64,000 nt of DNA from Rhodopseudomonas_A palustris_F (GCF_000013745.1 NC_007925.1:868001-932000), one strand, 5' to 3'; shown: positions 26,110 to 36,106, counted from the first letter of the stretch. Numbers and translations are program-made. The notes: generated by a model not told the origin, from the letters alone.

Positions 26110-26955
26110 TTAGTCCCGCAACAATTCATTGATGCTGGTCTTGGAGCGGGTGCGCTCGTCGACCCGCTTGACGATCACCGCGCAGGCGGTGGAGGGGCCG
26201 GGTTGGCCGTTCTTCAGCGGACGGCCGGGCAGGTTGCCCGGCACCACCACGGAATATTCCGGCACCTCGCCGACGAAGATCTCGCCGGAGTCGCGGTCGA
26301 TGATCTTGGTCGAGGCGCCGAGGAACACGCCCATCGACAGCACCGCGCCCCTGCGGACGATGACGCCCTCGGCGACTTCGGAGCGGGCGCCGATGAAGCA
26401 ATCGTCCTCGATGATGACGGGACCCGCCTGCAGCGGCTCCAGCACGCCGCCGATGCCGACGCCGCCGGAGATGTGCACGCGCTTGCCGATCTGCGCGCAG
26501 GAGCCGACGGTCACCCAGGTGTCGACCATGGTGGCCTCGTCCACATAGGCGCCGAGATTGACGAAGGACGGCATCAAGACGACGTTCTTGGCGATGAAGG
26601 CGGAGCGCCGCACGATCGCGCCCGGCACCGCGCGGAAACCGGCGTCGCGAAACCGGTTCTCGCCCCAGCCTGAGAATTTCGACGGCACCTTGTCCCACCA
26701 GGTGGCGCCGCCCGGGCCGCCGGAAATCGTGCTCATGTCGTTGAGCCGGAACGACAGCAGCACGGCCTTCTTCAGCCACTGGTTGACGGTCCATTTGCCG
26801 TCGTCGCCGCGCTCGGCGACCCGCGCCTCGCCCTTGTCCAGCATGTCGAGCGCGTGCTCGACGGCGTCGCGGACTTCGCCCTTGGTCGCGGTGCTGACGG
26901 TATCGCGCGCGTCGAACGCGGTGTTGATGGAGGTTTCGAGGGCGGACAACGACAT
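26110..26955 (-). CDS. dapD: 2,3,4,5-tetrahydropyridine-2,6-dicarboxylate N-succinyltransferase
   Basis: The 281-aa protein starts at 26955 with AAGGAA six bases upstream. It shows the left-handed beta-helix hexapeptide repeats (about residues 105-230, such as [20 protein letters not shown] and [20 protein letters not shown] in parts). It transfers succinyl from succinyl-CoA to tetrahydrodipicolinate, the step preceding DapC and DapE. It heads the dapD-DUF805-dapE operon. Confidence 0.97.
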
Positions 26956-27021
26956 CGGGGATTCCTTGGCAAGTGGCGCGCGTGGGCTGCTTTTGTCGGG
27001 ATTTGGCGAGGGAGAGTCAAG

Positions 27022-27093
27022 ACATGTGCCCCGGACGCTGCAGCGCGTAGCGCGGCGCGGCGTGAAGCACGCCGCGCCGCGTCCGGGACACGC
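27022..27093. repeat. GC-rich extragenic repeat, CCCGGACGC family, copy 3
   Basis: TGTGCCCCGGACGCTGCAGC opposes the later CGCGTCCGGGACACG around a short centre. It lies between dapD and the HAD phosphatase gene. Confidence 0.8.
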
Positions 27094-27800
27094 TATCGTA
27101 TTGGATTGAGCCCCACCAAGAACCCGGTCAGATCGTCGGTGACGAAATCGACATGGACGGCGTCGCGGCCTTCCAGCTCCCAGTCCTCGCGCACCACCTC
27201 TTTGCTGCCGTCGGGCACCACCAGCACCGTGGTCATGCCCAGCCGATGCGGCACCGCGAGATTGCGGGCGAGATCCTCGAACATCGCAGCATGGGTCGGA
27301 TCGACGCCATGCAGATCGAGGAAGCGCTGATAGGTCTGCGGCGCCGGCTTCGGCTCCAGTTGGGCGGCGACGATGTCGAACACCGCCTCGAAATGATGTT
27401 CGATGCCGAGCCGCGCCAAAACTTTGGCGGCGTGTTCGGTGGAGCCGTTGGTGAGGATCAGCTTGCGCCCGGGCAATGCGGCGATCGCCGCGCCCATCGC
27501 CGGATTCGGCTCCAGCGGCGAATGGTCGATCTCGTGCACATAAGCCAGGTAATCGTCGGCGCGGACGCCGTGCTCGGTCATCATGCCGCGCATCGTGGTG
27601 CCATAGCGGCGATAATAGTCTTTCTGAATCCGGAAGGCGTCCTCGGCCGGAATGTCGAGATAGGCGGCGACGAAGTCGCGGATCCGGACGTCGACCTGCT
27701 GCCACAAATTGACGTGGTGCGGATACAGCGTGTTGTCGAGGTCGAACACCCAGGTGTCGATCCGGGTGAAGTTCCGCGGTTGCGCGTCAGCGAGCGTCAT
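27093..27800 (-). CDS. Pyrimidine 5'-nucleotidase-type HAD phosphatase (SDT1-like)
   Basis: The 235-aa protein has HAD motif I DLDNTLYP (residues about 20-27), motif II as LTNGS (about 116-120), a motif III lysine in EPKPAPQ and motif IV FEDLARN. The [10 protein letters not shown] cap segment matches the yeast SDT1 group of pyrimidine nucleotidases. It lies 18 bp upstream of the stop of the DUF1036 gene, both on the minus strand. Confidence 0.92.
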
Positions 27801-27818
27801 AGCGAGTCCTAGTCGTCA

Positions 27819-28862
27819 TCAGGGCAGCGTGAAACGCAGCGTCTTGCCGCCGCTCGAAAGGTCGACCGAGGTGAAGCCGGTGCGGTTGAAGCCGCGAGCG
27901 GCGCAATCGTGCTGGTCGTTGATCTCGAATTTGCTGTCGCGGGTGCACAGCATGACGCCGCCGCCCCAGCTCAGCGGCTTGTCCTTGATCTTCACGGCGC
28001 GATTGTCGGCGTTCACCGCTTCGGCGAAGCTGTAGAGCTGCTTCGGCTGGCCCGAGACATCGGGATGCAGGCACTTGCCGGGATCGATGCGGTACCAGCC
28101 GCGGCTGGTCACCGCCTTGCCGTCGTCGCTGCCGACCGCGGCCATGATCTTGTGCGGGGTGTCGTTGCACCACGTCAGCCCGGTGCTGGAGGGCGCCTCG
28201 ACCGCCTTGATCATGGCGTCGAACAAATTCGGCGCCTGCACCACGTCGGCGGCAAGCCCGCGGCTTTTCAGAAACGCCGCCAGCGCGGCTTGGGTCTTCG
28301 GGCCGTCGACGCCGTCGATCGGGGCAGCGTCGTAACCGGCGATCACCAACAGCCGCTGGATGCCGGCGAGCTTGGCCTGCTCGTCGTCATATTCGCTGTC
28401 CTCGGCCAGATAGGCGACCAGATTGCCGTCGTCGGTCGCGGTCGGCTTGATCTCGGTGAACGGCGCCGCGGTCTGGCCGCTGCGGCACTGCCGCGCCGCG
28501 GCGATGACGAAATTGTCCGGCGCGATGCACAGCCGGTCGCTGCCGTTCTGCGGCACCGGCGAGGCGCCGTACACCCCGAGCGCGCGGGCGTGCAGCAGGA
28601 TGCGGTCGGCCGTCAGCGTGCCCTGCACCACGACGCGGCATTGCGCCGGATCGATCCGGAACCAGCCGCGGCTGGCAGTGGACGCCTTGTCGTCGATGCC
28701 GATCGCGGCCTCGACCACGTAGCTCATCCGGTTGCAGAGTTTCAGGTCGGCATAGGCGGGAGTGATCGCGGAAAGCGCCAGTAGCGCCAGGCCGAAGCGG
28801 AGCGCGTGGCCAGCAACAGCCTGGCCGCGACTGCGGTGTTCGTCGCGACGCGCGGTCTCCAA
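27819..28862 (-). CDS. Secreted protein with two DUF1036 domains and a peptidoglycan-binding-like centre
   Basis: The protein of about 347 aa has a signal peptide (HALRFGLALLALSAITPAYA) followed by two related DUF1036 domains: LKLCNRMSYVVEAAIG...SRGWFRIDPAQC and LTWCNDTPHKIMAAVG...SRGWYRIDPGKC. Between them a PG_binding_1-like stretch reads AGIQRLLVIAGYDAAPIDGV. The two copies suggest internal duplication. The start is uncertain: no ATG precedes the signal peptide in frame, and TTG at 28862 is the nearest candidate, just inside the edge of a palindromic repeat. The function is unknown. Confidence 0.8.
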   Translation of the reverse strand: METARRDEHRSRGQAVAGHALRFGLALLALSAITPAYADLKLCNRMSYVVEAAIGIDDKASTASRGWFRIDPAQCRVVVQGTLTADRILLHARALGVYGASPVPQNGSDRLCIAPDNFVIAAARQCRSGQTAAPFTEIKPTATDDGNLVAYLAEDSEYDDEQAKLAGIQRLLVIAGYDAAPIDGVDGPKTQAALAAFLKSRGLAADVVQAPNLFDAMIKAVEAPSSTGLTWCNDTPHKIMAAVGSDDGKAVTSRGWYRIDPGKCLHPDVSGQPKQLYSFAEAVNADNRAVKIKDKPLSWGGGVMLCTRDSKFEINDQHDCAARGFNRTGFTSVDLSSGGKTLRFTLP

Positions 28863-28865
28863 TCC

Positions 28866-28954
28866 GTCATGCCCGGCCTTGTGCCGGGCATCCACGGGCA
28901 GATCGCTCAAGCGCTTGTTGTTCGTGGATGGCCGGGACGAGCCCGGCCATGACG
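28866..28954. repeat. Extragenic palindromic repeat, GTCATGGCCGGG family, copy 2
   Basis: GTCATGCCCGGCCTTGTGCC and GGGCATCCACG oppose CGTGGATGGCCGGGACGAGC and GGCCATGACG. It lies between argB and the DUF1036 gene and almost touches the proposed start of the latter. Confidence 0.85.
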
Positions 28955-29062
28955 CGGAGGGGACGCGGCTTGGCGAGAGCGTGCCGCGTGTCGAAACGCC
29001 TCGTAGCGTCTGTCGCAAGGCCGCGAGGCGGCCGCTGCGCAACGCCCTGCTCGGTCGGTCCC

Positions 29063-29959
29063 TCACTTGTGGATCAGCGTGCCGGTGCCCTGGTTGGTGA
29101 ACAGTTCCAGCAGCACCGCGTGCGGGGTCTTGCCGTCGATGATGACCACGCCCTGCACGCCCTGTTCGAGCGCGTAGATGCAGGTCTCGACCTTGGGAAT
29201 CATGCCGCCCGAAATGGTGCCGTCGGCGATCAGCCGGCGGGCGTCCTTGACCGACAGTTCGGGGATCAGCTTCTTCGACTTGTCGAGCACGCCGGGCACG
29301 TCGGTCAGCAGCAACAGCCGCTTGGCCTTCAAGGCGCCGGCCACTGCGCCGGCAAAGGTGTCGGCGTTGACGTTGAAGGTCTGGCCGCTGCTCGATGTCG
29401 CCAGCGGCGCCAGCACCGGGATCAGCTCGTGGCCGATCAGCTGGTTGAGCAGCGTGAGGTCGACCTTTTCCGGCTCGCCGACGAAGCCGAGATCGATCAC
29501 TTCCTCGATCCGGGAATCCGGATCGACCATGGTGCGCGTCGCCTTGGTCGCGCTGACCATGTTGCCGTCCTTGCCGCACAGCCCGACGGCCTTGCCGCCG
29601 GCCTCGTTGATGTAGCCGACCAGCTGCTTGTTGATCGAGCCGGCCAGCACCATCTCGACGATCTCGATGGTGGCGGCGTCGGTGATGCGCAGGCCGGCGG
29701 CGAATTCCGATTTGATGCCGAGCCGCTTCAGCATGGTGGCGATCTGCGGCCCGCCGCCATGCACCACCACCGGGTTGATGGCGGTCTGCTCCAGCAGCAC
29801 GATGTCGCGCGCGAACGCCTTGGCGAGATCCTCGGCGCCCATGGCGTGGCCGCCATATTTGATGACGATGGTTTCTTCGTCATATTCCTGCATATGCGGC
29901 AGCGCTTCGGACAGGATGCGGGCCTGATCGAGCGGGCTGATCTCGGGCGCGTCGGTCAT
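29063..29959 (-). CDS. argB: Acetylglutamate kinase
   Basis: The 298-aa amino-acid kinase has the VIKYGGHAMG start (about residues 33-42), the VVHGGGPQIATMLKRLG substrate loop (about 60-80), and SGGMIPKVETC late in the sequence. It phosphorylates N-acetylglutamate, the second step of arginine synthesis, and is usually arginine-inhibited. It ends the rpmH-rnpA-yidC-engB-DUF423-argB gene order on the minus strand. Confidence 0.97.
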   Translation of the reverse strand: MTDAPEISPLDQARILSEALPHMQEYDEETIVIKYGGHAMGAEDLAKAFARDIVLLEQTAINPVVVHGGGPQIATMLKRLGIKSEFAAGLRITDAATIEIVEMVLAGSINKQLVGYINEAGGKAVGLCGKDGNMVSATKATRTMVDPDSRIEEVIDLGFVGEPEKVDLTLLNQLIGHELIPVLAPLATSSSGQTFNVNADTFAGAVAGALKAKRLLLLTDVPGVLDKSKKLIPELSVKDARRLIADGTISGGMIPKVETCIYALEQGVQGVVIIDGKTPHAVLLELFTNQGTGTLIHK

Positions 29960-30055
29960 GAACGGGATCTCACGATTCGCGGGGGTGATTATTTCGACGG
30001 GGAGAGCGCTAGCATTTCATGGCCGGCGATCCTAGGGGCGGATGATTGCGACAGA

Positions 30056-30183
30056 GGTGCCCCGGACGCGGCGCAGCGCGCAGCGATGCGCCGCAGAGCC
30101 GGGGCCGTAACGAAGGCCGCATTTGGAACGGTCCCGGGTCTGCGAAGCGGCATTGCATGCCGCATCGCGCCCGGGACACCGGG
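30056..30183. repeat. GC-rich extragenic repeat, CCCGGACGCGG family, copy 4
   Basis: GGTGCCCCGGACGCGGCGCA faces GCGCCCGGGACACCGGG, with inner GGGGCCGTAACGAAGG / GGAACGGTCCCGG pieces. It lies between argB and the DUF423 gene. Confidence 0.8.
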
Positions 30184-30185
30184 CG

Positions 30186-30563
30186 TCATCGCCGCGGCGG
30201 CGCCAGCGCCGCGCCGGCGAGCACCAGCCAGCTCAGGATCATCACATTGCCGCCGCTCGGCGCCGCCATCGGGAACAGGCCGTGGCCGGCGAATTGCCGC
30301 AGCGTGAGATCGCCGGCGAACAGCAGCGCGCCGATCACAAAGCCGAACGCCGCCAAGACGCCGGGCAGGGCACGAACCAGGCCGCGGTCGCACAGCAGCA
30401 CGGCGGCGATCGCGGCGAGGGCGTGAAACAGCAGCATGGTGGAGGCCGAGCCGAGCCGCGCGGCGTCGGGTAGATGCGCCGCCATCGCCGCCAGCGCCAC
30501 GCCGCAGCCGCCCATCACGCCGGCCAGCGCGATCAGGATGCGGAAGGCGACGCTGCGGGTCAT
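30186..30563 (-). CDS. DUF423 small membrane protein (YgdD-like)
   Basis: The 125-aa protein starts at 30563 with ATG overlapping the engB stop (TGATG). Four membrane helices span nearly the whole length; typical marks are the LFHALAAIAAVLL segment and the late GGNVMILSWLVLAGAAL. The function is unknown. Translational coupling to engB is likely. Confidence 0.85.
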   Translation of the reverse strand: MTRSVAFRILIALAGVMGGCGVALAAMAAHLPDAARLGSASTMLLFHALAAIAAVLLCDRGLVRALPGVLAAFGFVIGALLFAGDLTLRQFAGHGLFPMAAPSGGNVMILSWLVLAGAALAPPRR

Positions 30564-31213
30564 CAGCTGCGCTCGGCAATCAGCTTGATCATCGCGGCGC
30601 GCAGTTCCGGCATCCCGGCGCCGGTGCGCGACGAGGTCACCAGCAATTCCGGGTAGGCGGCGGGATGTTTGCGCAAGCCGGCTTCGACGTCGATGCGGCA
30701 CTGCGCCAGCTCGGCGGGCTTCACCTGGTCGGCCTTGGTCAGCACCACCTGATAGCTTACCGCGGATTTGTCGAGCGTGTTGAGCACGTCCTGATCGACC
30801 TCCTTGAGGCCGTGGCGGGCGTCGATCAGCACATAGACCCGCGCCAGCGTGCTGCGGCCCTGCAGAAAATTGTGGATCAGCGAGGTCCAGGAGGCGATCT
30901 TGGCCTTCGGCGCCGAGGCGTAGCCGTAGCCCGGCATGTCGACCAGGCGGAAATTGGCGTTCTCGGGACCTTCGAAGAAGATCAATTCCTGGGTGCGGCC
31001 CGGGGTGTGCGAGGTCCGCGCCAGTGCGTTGCGGCCGGTCAAAGCGTTGATCAGGCTGGACTTGCCGACATTGGAGCGGCCGGCGAAGGCGACTTCGAGG
31101 CCGGCCATCGGCGGCAGCGTCTCGATCGAGGGCGAGGCCCAGATGAACTGCCAGTCGCCGGCGAACAGCTTGCGGCCCTGTTCGATGAACTTCGCATCGT
31201 TGTCTTGGGTCAT
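30563..31213 (-). CDS. engB: Ribosome biogenesis GTP-binding protein YsxC/EngB
   Basis: The 216-aa GTPase has the P-loop GRSNVGKSSLINALTG (about residues 45-60), switch region TPGRTQELIFF, G3 DMPGYGYA (about 92) and G4 TKAD (about 155). It assists 50S subunit assembly. It follows yidC with about 260 bp containing a palindromic repeat. Confidence 0.96.
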   Translation of the reverse strand: MTQDNDAKFIEQGRKLFAGDWQFIWASPSIETLPPMAGLEVAFAGRSNVGKSSLINALTGRNALARTSHTPGRTQELIFFEGPENANFRLVDMPGYGYASAPKAKIASWTSLIHNFLQGRSTLARVYVLIDARHGLKEVDQDVLNTLDKSAVSYQVVLTKADQVKPAELAQCRIDVEAGLRKHPAAYPELLVTSSRTGAGMPELRAAMIKLIAERS

Positions 31214-31290
31214 GCGAAGGCTTTCATGTGTTGTGCGACGGATGTCGCCTTCGTCGTTATCGCTTCGAGCGAATCGCGCTGCCTGCTCCG

Positions 31291-31377
31291 CGTCATGGCC
31301 GGCTTGTCCCGGCCATCCACGTCATCGAGCACGGCAGTCCCGGCACGTGGATGCCCGGCACGTGGCCGGGCATGACG
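31291..31377. repeat. Extragenic palindromic repeat, GTCATGGCCGGG family, copy 3
   Basis: CGTCATGGCCGGCTTGTCCC faces ACGTGGCCGGGCATGACG, with CGTGGATG inside. It lies between engB and yidC on a minus-strand transcript. Confidence 0.85.
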
Positions 31378-31469
31378 TGGTTGGGCTCAATGCCCGATTG
31401 CTTTCACCGCTTCGCGGCGCATCAGATGACGGCGATGCCGTTCTCAGTTCGCCTTTTCAGTTCGCCTTG

Positions 31470-33368
31470 TCAGGTCGCCTTGGCGTTCTTCTTTTTGCGG
31501 GCGAAGCTGGCTTTCAGATTGTCGAACAGTTCGACCTTCACGCCGTTGCGCCGCATGATGTAGCCCTGCTGCACCACCGAGAGCAGGTTATTCCAGGCCC
31601 AGTAGATCACCAGACCGGCCGGGAACGAGGCCAGCATGAAGGTGAAGATCAGCGGCATCCAGGCGAAGATCATCTGCTGGGTCGGATCCGGCGGGGTCGG
31701 ATTGAGCTTCATCTGCACCCACATCGTGATGCCCATCACGATCGGCCAGGCGCCGAGCACCAGGTAATGCCCGATCACCGGCACATGGGTCGGATCGAAC
31801 GCCAGCAGACCGAACAGGTTGAACAGGTTGGTCGGATCCGGCGCCGAAAGGTCGTGGATCCAGCCGTAGAACGGCGCGTGGCGCATTTCGATGGTGACGA
31901 ACAGCACCTTGTAGAGCGAGAAGAACACCGGGATCTGCAGCAGCACGGGAAGGCAACCGGCGACCGGGTTGATCTTCTCCTTGCGGTAGATCTCCATCAT
32001 CTCCTGCTGCTGCTTGGCCTTGTCGTCCGGATGACGCTCCTTCAAGGCCGCGAGCTGCGGCTGGATCGCCTTCATCTTGGCCATCGAGGCGTAGGATTTG
32101 TTGGCGAGCGGCAGGAACAACAGCTTGATGATCACCGTCACCAGCAGGATGGCGATGCCGAAATTGCCGACCAGATGGAAGAAAAAGTCGAGCGCCACGA
32201 ACATCGGCTTGGTGATGAAGTAGAACCAGCCCCAATCGATCAACAGATCGAAGTGGTTGAGGCCGAGATCCTTGTTGTAGCCGCCGAGCCCCAGCGCCGG
32301 GAAGTTGATGCCGACCGTGCCGGCTTCCTTGGCGCCCGCGAACAATCGCGCATTGGCGGTGCCGGTGCCGCCGATCGCGATGGTCTGGGCGTCCTGCAGA
32401 TAGTCGGTCTGGTAGGTGCGCACGTTGTTGGCAAGGTTCGACGAGAACCGCGCCTGCAATTGCGCGCTGGTGTCGGGCAACAGCGCCGCGGCCCAATATT
32501 TGTCGGTGATGCCGAGCCAGCCGTTGGTGACCTTGAAGTTGACCGCCTTGGCCTCGTCGATCTTGCTGTAGCCGTATTCCTGCAGCCCCTGCTCGCCGAG
32601 ATAGCCGACCAGACCTTCATGCAGAATGTAATAGCCGGCGACGTGCGGAGTGCCGTGACGGGAGATCAGCGCGAACGGATACAGCGTGACCGGGGCGTTG
32701 CCGACGTTGGTCACCTCGTCCTTCATGGTGAACAGATAACGCTCGTCGATCGTAATGGTGCGGCGGAAGGTCAGGCCTTCGCCGTTGTCGTATTTCAGCG
32801 TCACCGGATGGTTCGGCGTCAGGCTGCCGGTGCCGTCCTGCTCCCATTGGGTGTTCTGATCGGGAATCTTCACCGAGGTGCCGGCGGCGGCGACCCAGCC
32901 GAATTCCGCGTAATAGGGATTGGCCGAGCCCGACGGCGAGAACAGCTCGATCGCCGGCGATTTCGGATCGACCGTTTCGCGGAACTGGACCAGCGCGATA
33001 TCGTCGATGCGGGCGCCCTTCAGCGCGATGCTGCCGCTGAGCCGGGGGGTGTCGATCTTGACCCGCGGTGAGGCGGCGAGTGCGGCCTCGCGGCTGACCA
33101 CCGGGGTGTTGGCCTGGGGCTGGATGGCGTTCGGCGCGGAGCCGGCCGGCGCGGTTGCGGCGTTGGGCTGCGGGATCGCGGCGCCCGGGGCCGCCGGCGT
33201 GGCGGGCTGGGCGCCTTGCGGTTGCGCCGGGTTCACCGCCTGGCTCTTGCTGGCGAGCTCGGCGGCGCGCTGCTTCTCCATCTGCGGGATGTTGAAGAAA
33301 TATTGCCAGCCGAGCAGCACGAGGCCCGACAGAATGACGGCAAGAATGGTGTTGCGGTTGTCGGTCAT
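31470..33368 (-). CDS. yidC: Membrane protein insertase YidC
   Basis: The 632-aa protein has the N-terminal membrane anchor (NTILAVILSGLVLLGWQYFF, residues about 5-24), a low-complexity Pro/Ala/Gln stretch (about 40-95), the periplasmic domain to about 365 and the conserved five-helix core (GIAILLVTVIIKLLFLPLAN, then the cytoplasmic loop KMKAIQPQLAALKERHPDDK). It inserts and folds inner membrane proteins with or without Sec. The position between rnpA and engB is standard. Confidence 0.97.
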   Translation of the reverse strand: MTDNRNTILAVILSGLVLLGWQYFFNIPQMEKQRAAELASKSQAVNPAQPQGAQPATPAAPGAAIPQPNAATAPAGSAPNAIQPQANTPVVSREAALAASPRVKIDTPRLSGSIALKGARIDDIALVQFRETVDPKSPAIELFSPSGSANPYYAEFGWVAAAGTSVKIPDQNTQWEQDGTGSLTPNHPVTLKYDNGEGLTFRRTITIDERYLFTMKDEVTNVGNAPVTLYPFALISRHGTPHVAGYYILHEGLVGYLGEQGLQEYGYSKIDEAKAVNFKVTNGWLGITDKYWAAALLPDTSAQLQARFSSNLANNVRTYQTDYLQDAQTIAIGGTGTANARLFAGAKEAGTVGINFPALGLGGYNKDLGLNHFDLLIDWGWFYFITKPMFVALDFFFHLVGNFGIAILLVTVIIKLLFLPLANKSYASMAKMKAIQPQLAALKERHPDDKAKQQQEMMEIYRKEKINPVAGCLPVLLQIPVFFSLYKVLFVTIEMRHAPFYGWIHDLSAPDPTNLFNLFGLLAFDPTHVPVIGHYLVLGAWPIVMGITMWVQMKLNPTPPDPTQQMIFAWMPLIFTFMLASFPAGLVIYWAWNNLLSVVQQGYIMRRNGVKVELFDNLKASFARKKKNAKAT

Positions 33369-33385
33369 CGGTCAGGTCTCATCAT

Positions 33386-33727
33386 TCAAGTTCGGGATTG
33401 GCGCCCCCGCCCGATCCGATCGAGCGCGACGTGGAGATCATCGATCATGACGGAAAAGCCGCGATCGAGCGCGGCGCGGCGACCGACGAGCACATAGTCG
33501 CTGTGCGGTCGCATAGCTGCGCCGTCCACGCGTTTGACAACTTCGCGGAGCCGGCGGCGGATTCGGTTGCGTTCGGTGGCCGTGCCGATCTTTTTGGTCA
33601 CGGTAAAGCCGACCCGGATCGGGCCGTCGTCGTCGCGATCACGGCCCTGCAGCACGAAGGCAGGTCTGCTCATCCGTGCCCCATTGGCAACGGCGATGAA
33701 GTCCGCCCGCTGCCTTAACCGATCCAT
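33386..33727 (-). CDS. rnpA: Ribonuclease P protein component
   Basis: The 113-aa basic protein contains the RNR motif ERNRIRRRLREVVKR (residues about 52-66) and GFTVTKKIGTA before it. It binds the catalytic RNA in tRNA 5' processing. It lies 22 bp downstream of rpmH and 17 bp upstream of yidC on the minus strand. Confidence 0.96.
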   Translation of the reverse strand: MDRLRQRADFIAVANGARMSRPAFVLQGRDRDDDGPIRVGFTVTKKIGTATERNRIRRRLREVVKRVDGAAMRPHSDYVLVGRRAALDRGFSVMIDDLHVALDRIGRGRQSRT

Positions 33728-33749
33728 GATGAGATCTCGATGACGCCCG

Positions 33750-33884
33750 TCAGGCGCTCAGACGCTTGCGACCGCGGGCGCGGCGCGCTGCGAGGACCTT
33801 GCGACCACCGACAGTCGCCAGGCGGGCGCGAAAGCCGTGACGGCGCTTGCGCACCAATTTGCTGGGTTGATAAGTCCGCTTCAC
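33750..33884 (-). CDS. rpmH: 50S ribosomal protein L34
   Basis: The 44-aa basic protein begins with [20 protein letters not shown] after the initiator. The start codon is GTG at 33884 with GGAGAA six bases upstream; there is no ATG. The rpmH-rnpA-yidC order is conserved across bacteria. Confidence 0.97.
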
Positions 33885-34220
33885 GGGTCGTTCTCCGCTG
33901 ACCGGGCAATTAGCCGAGGAATGTGATGAAGTCCAAAGATGCTGGCCCAAACATGGCCCGTTGCCGGCCCAAAAATGAACCGCCCCGGTCGAGCCGGGCC
34001 ATCGCGGACAGTTGGCGCGGCTTATACGGGAGCGTCCTGTTTTCGTCAATCACGCCGTGGGTCACGGTTGCGATGCGGCCGCGCCGCTCTATTTTAGCAC
34101 GCGATGCTCGACATATCGGAGGGCTGCTCGCGGCAAGCGAGCGGCGGGCGGTCGCCCCGGTGGCGTTCAAGGCCGCGTTAAGCCGCGTGCCACATGATCG
34201 ATCGGTAATTTGACCGGTCG

Positions 34221-35741
34221 TTGTGCCGGGCGCATCTTGTTGCGAACAACAGGTTCAGGAAAGCCGAGCCGCTGGAACCAGAAACCGAGCAGGACGAGGT
34301 CCGCGTATGGCGGCGCCGGCGATGGCTGGGGCTGTCCGGCAAGCTGTTGCTGCTGACCATCCCGTTGGTGCTGATCGCCGAGATCCTGATCTATGTGCCG
34401 GCGATCGCCAATTTCCGGCTGAACCGGCTGAACGACCGGCTGGCGGCGGCCAACACCGCCGCGCTGGTGCTCGACGCCTCGCCCTCCGGCATGGTGCCGG
34501 AAAGTCTCGCGCGCGACATTCTCGACAGCATCGGCGCCCGCGCGGTGGCGATCAAGATGGGACAGCAGCGCCGGCTGCTGGCCAGCGGCGAGCTGCCGCC
34601 GCAGATCGACCACGACGTCGACATGCGCAGCGTCAATCCCTGGGAGGCGATCGTCGACTCCTTCCAGGTGATGTTCGAAAGCGGCAACCAGGCGATCCGG
34701 GTGATCGGTCCGGCGCCGGGCGGCGGCCAGTTTCTGGAAGTGGTGGTCGACGAATTGCCGCTGCGCCAGGCGATGTATCGGTTCTCCAGCAATCTGTTGC
34801 TGGTGTCGCTGACCATCGCGATCCTGACCGCGGCGCTGGTCTATCTGGCGCTGCATTTCCTGTTCGTGCAGCCGATGCGCCGGCTGACCGCCAATCTGGT
34901 CGGCTTCCACCAAAATCCGGAGAGCGCCGCCAACATCATCGTGCCGACGCAGCGCACCGACGAAATCGGCGTCGCCGAGCGCGAACTCTCCGACATGCAG
35001 CGCGACCTGGTGTCGATGCTGCATCAGAAGAGCCGGCTCGCCGCGCTCGGGCTTGCGGTGTCCAAGATCAACCACGACCTGCGCAACCTGTTGGCGTCGT
35101 CGCAACTGTTGTCCGACCAGCTCGCCAGCGTGCCGGACCCGCGGGTGCAGCGCTTCGCGCCGAAGCTGATGCGATCGCTGGAGCGCGCCATCGCGTTCTG
35201 CCAATCGACGCTGTCCTACGGGAGGGCTCAGGAGGCCGCTCCCGATCGCCGCATGCTGCTGATCGAGCCGGTGGTCGCCGAAGTGCGGGAAACCGCGGGG
35301 CTCGCCTCGGATGCCTCGATCACCTGGGTCAGTTCGATCGAACGCGGCCTGACCATCGACGCCGACCCCGACCAGCTGTTTCGCGTGCTGCTCAATCTGG
35401 TGCGCAACGCCGCCCAGGCGCTGGAGGGCCAGCAGAGCGACGCCGGGATCCAGCAGATCCGCATCACCGGCCGCCGCGAGGGCGCGGTGGCGATCGTCGA
35501 GGTCTCCGACACTGGGCCCGGCCTGCCGCAAAAGGCCCGCGCGCATCTGTTCGAGGCGTTCCAGGGCTCGGTGCGCGCCGGCGGCACCGGCCTTGGCCTC
35601 GCCATCGCCGCCGAACTGGTCCGCGCCCATGGCGGCGACATCCACCTCGTCGAGGGCACCATCGGCGCCACCTTCCGAATCACCATCCCCGACCGCCCGG
35701 TGGAATTGCTGACCATCCGCGGCGAACGGGCGAGGGCGTAA
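34221..35741 (+). CDS. Sensor histidine kinase
   Basis: The 506-aa protein has two membrane helices (about residues 38-62 and 190-215) flanking a periplasmic sensor, HAMP (about 215-270), a phosphoacceptor helix with KINHDLRNLLASSQLL (His near 290) and an HATPase with LLNLVRNAAQAL, VSDTGPGLP and GGTGLGLAIA. No response regulator gene is adjacent. The start is unclear because the first 35 residues lack an ATG; TTG at 34221 is the earliest candidate. Confidence 0.9.
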   Translation: MCRAHLVANNRFRKAEPLEPETEQDEVRVWRRRRWLGLSGKLLLLTIPLVLIAEILIYVPAIANFRLNRLNDRLAAANTAALVLDASPSGMVPESLARDILDSIGARAVAIKMGQQRRLLASGELPPQIDHDVDMRSVNPWEAIVDSFQVMFESGNQAIRVIGPAPGGGQFLEVVVDELPLRQAMYRFSSNLLLVSLTIAILTAALVYLALHFLFVQPMRRLTANLVGFHQNPESAANIIVPTQRTDEIGVAERELSDMQRDLVSMLHQKSRLAALGLAVSKINHDLRNLLASSQLLSDQLASVPDPRVQRFAPKLMRSLERAIAFCQSTLSYGRAQEAAPDRRMLLIEPVVAEVRETAGLASDASITWVSSIERGLTIDADPDQLFRVLLNLVRNAAQALEGQQSDAGIQQIRITGRREGAVAIVEVSDTGPGLPQKARAHLFEAFQGSVRAGGTGLGLAIAAELVRAHGGDIHLVEGTIGATFRITIPDRPVELLTIRGERARA

Positions 35742-36029
35742 CTTTTCGGGACGGCAAGACGCCCCGACATTTTGCCCGGCCCCGGCCCTTGCGGCCGCGA
35801 AGATCGCGAATTCGCAGCCAAAATGCCGCGAAATCGCGTGGACCGGGCTTGAAGCGGGGGTTTTGCCGGCAAAATCGCCGCCGCGGCGGCTTGGCGCCGA
35901 ACATCGCCAGATCGCGCGTTCAGAGCTTGCCAAGCCGATCCGGAGCCGGTAGCTATGGCGCGCTTTCGCAACGCCAGACGCTGCGAAGGCCCAGCGGTCT
36001 GCAGCCAACGCTGCACGATCCGCGACAAG

Positions 36030-36106
36030 GCGCCCGTAGCTCAGCTGGATAGAGCACTAGACTACGAATCTAGGGGTCAGGAGTTCGAATCTCTTCGGGC
36101 GCGCCA
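36030..36106 (+). tRNA. tRNA-Arg (anticodon ACG)
   Basis: The 77-nt cloverleaf has acceptor arms GCGCCCG and CGGGCGC, a D-arm AGCTCAGCTGGATAGAGC, an anticodon stem CTAGA-CTACGAA-TCTAG (anticodon ACG) and a T-arm with GTTCGAATC. CCA is encoded at 36104-36106. The A34 is presumably edited to inosine by TadA. Accessory genes begin just downstream. Confidence 0.96.

Noticed and set aside
27819..29579. A 586-aa fusion including the DUF1036 protein
   Set aside because: The N-terminal part is an antisense or out-of-frame reading of argB and a palindromic repeat; the signal peptide marks the true N-terminal region.
33750..34220. Origin of replication near rpmH-rnpA
   Set aside because: There is no dnaA gene, DnaA box cluster or AT-rich unwinding element; in alphaproteobacteria this gene group is usually away from oriC.
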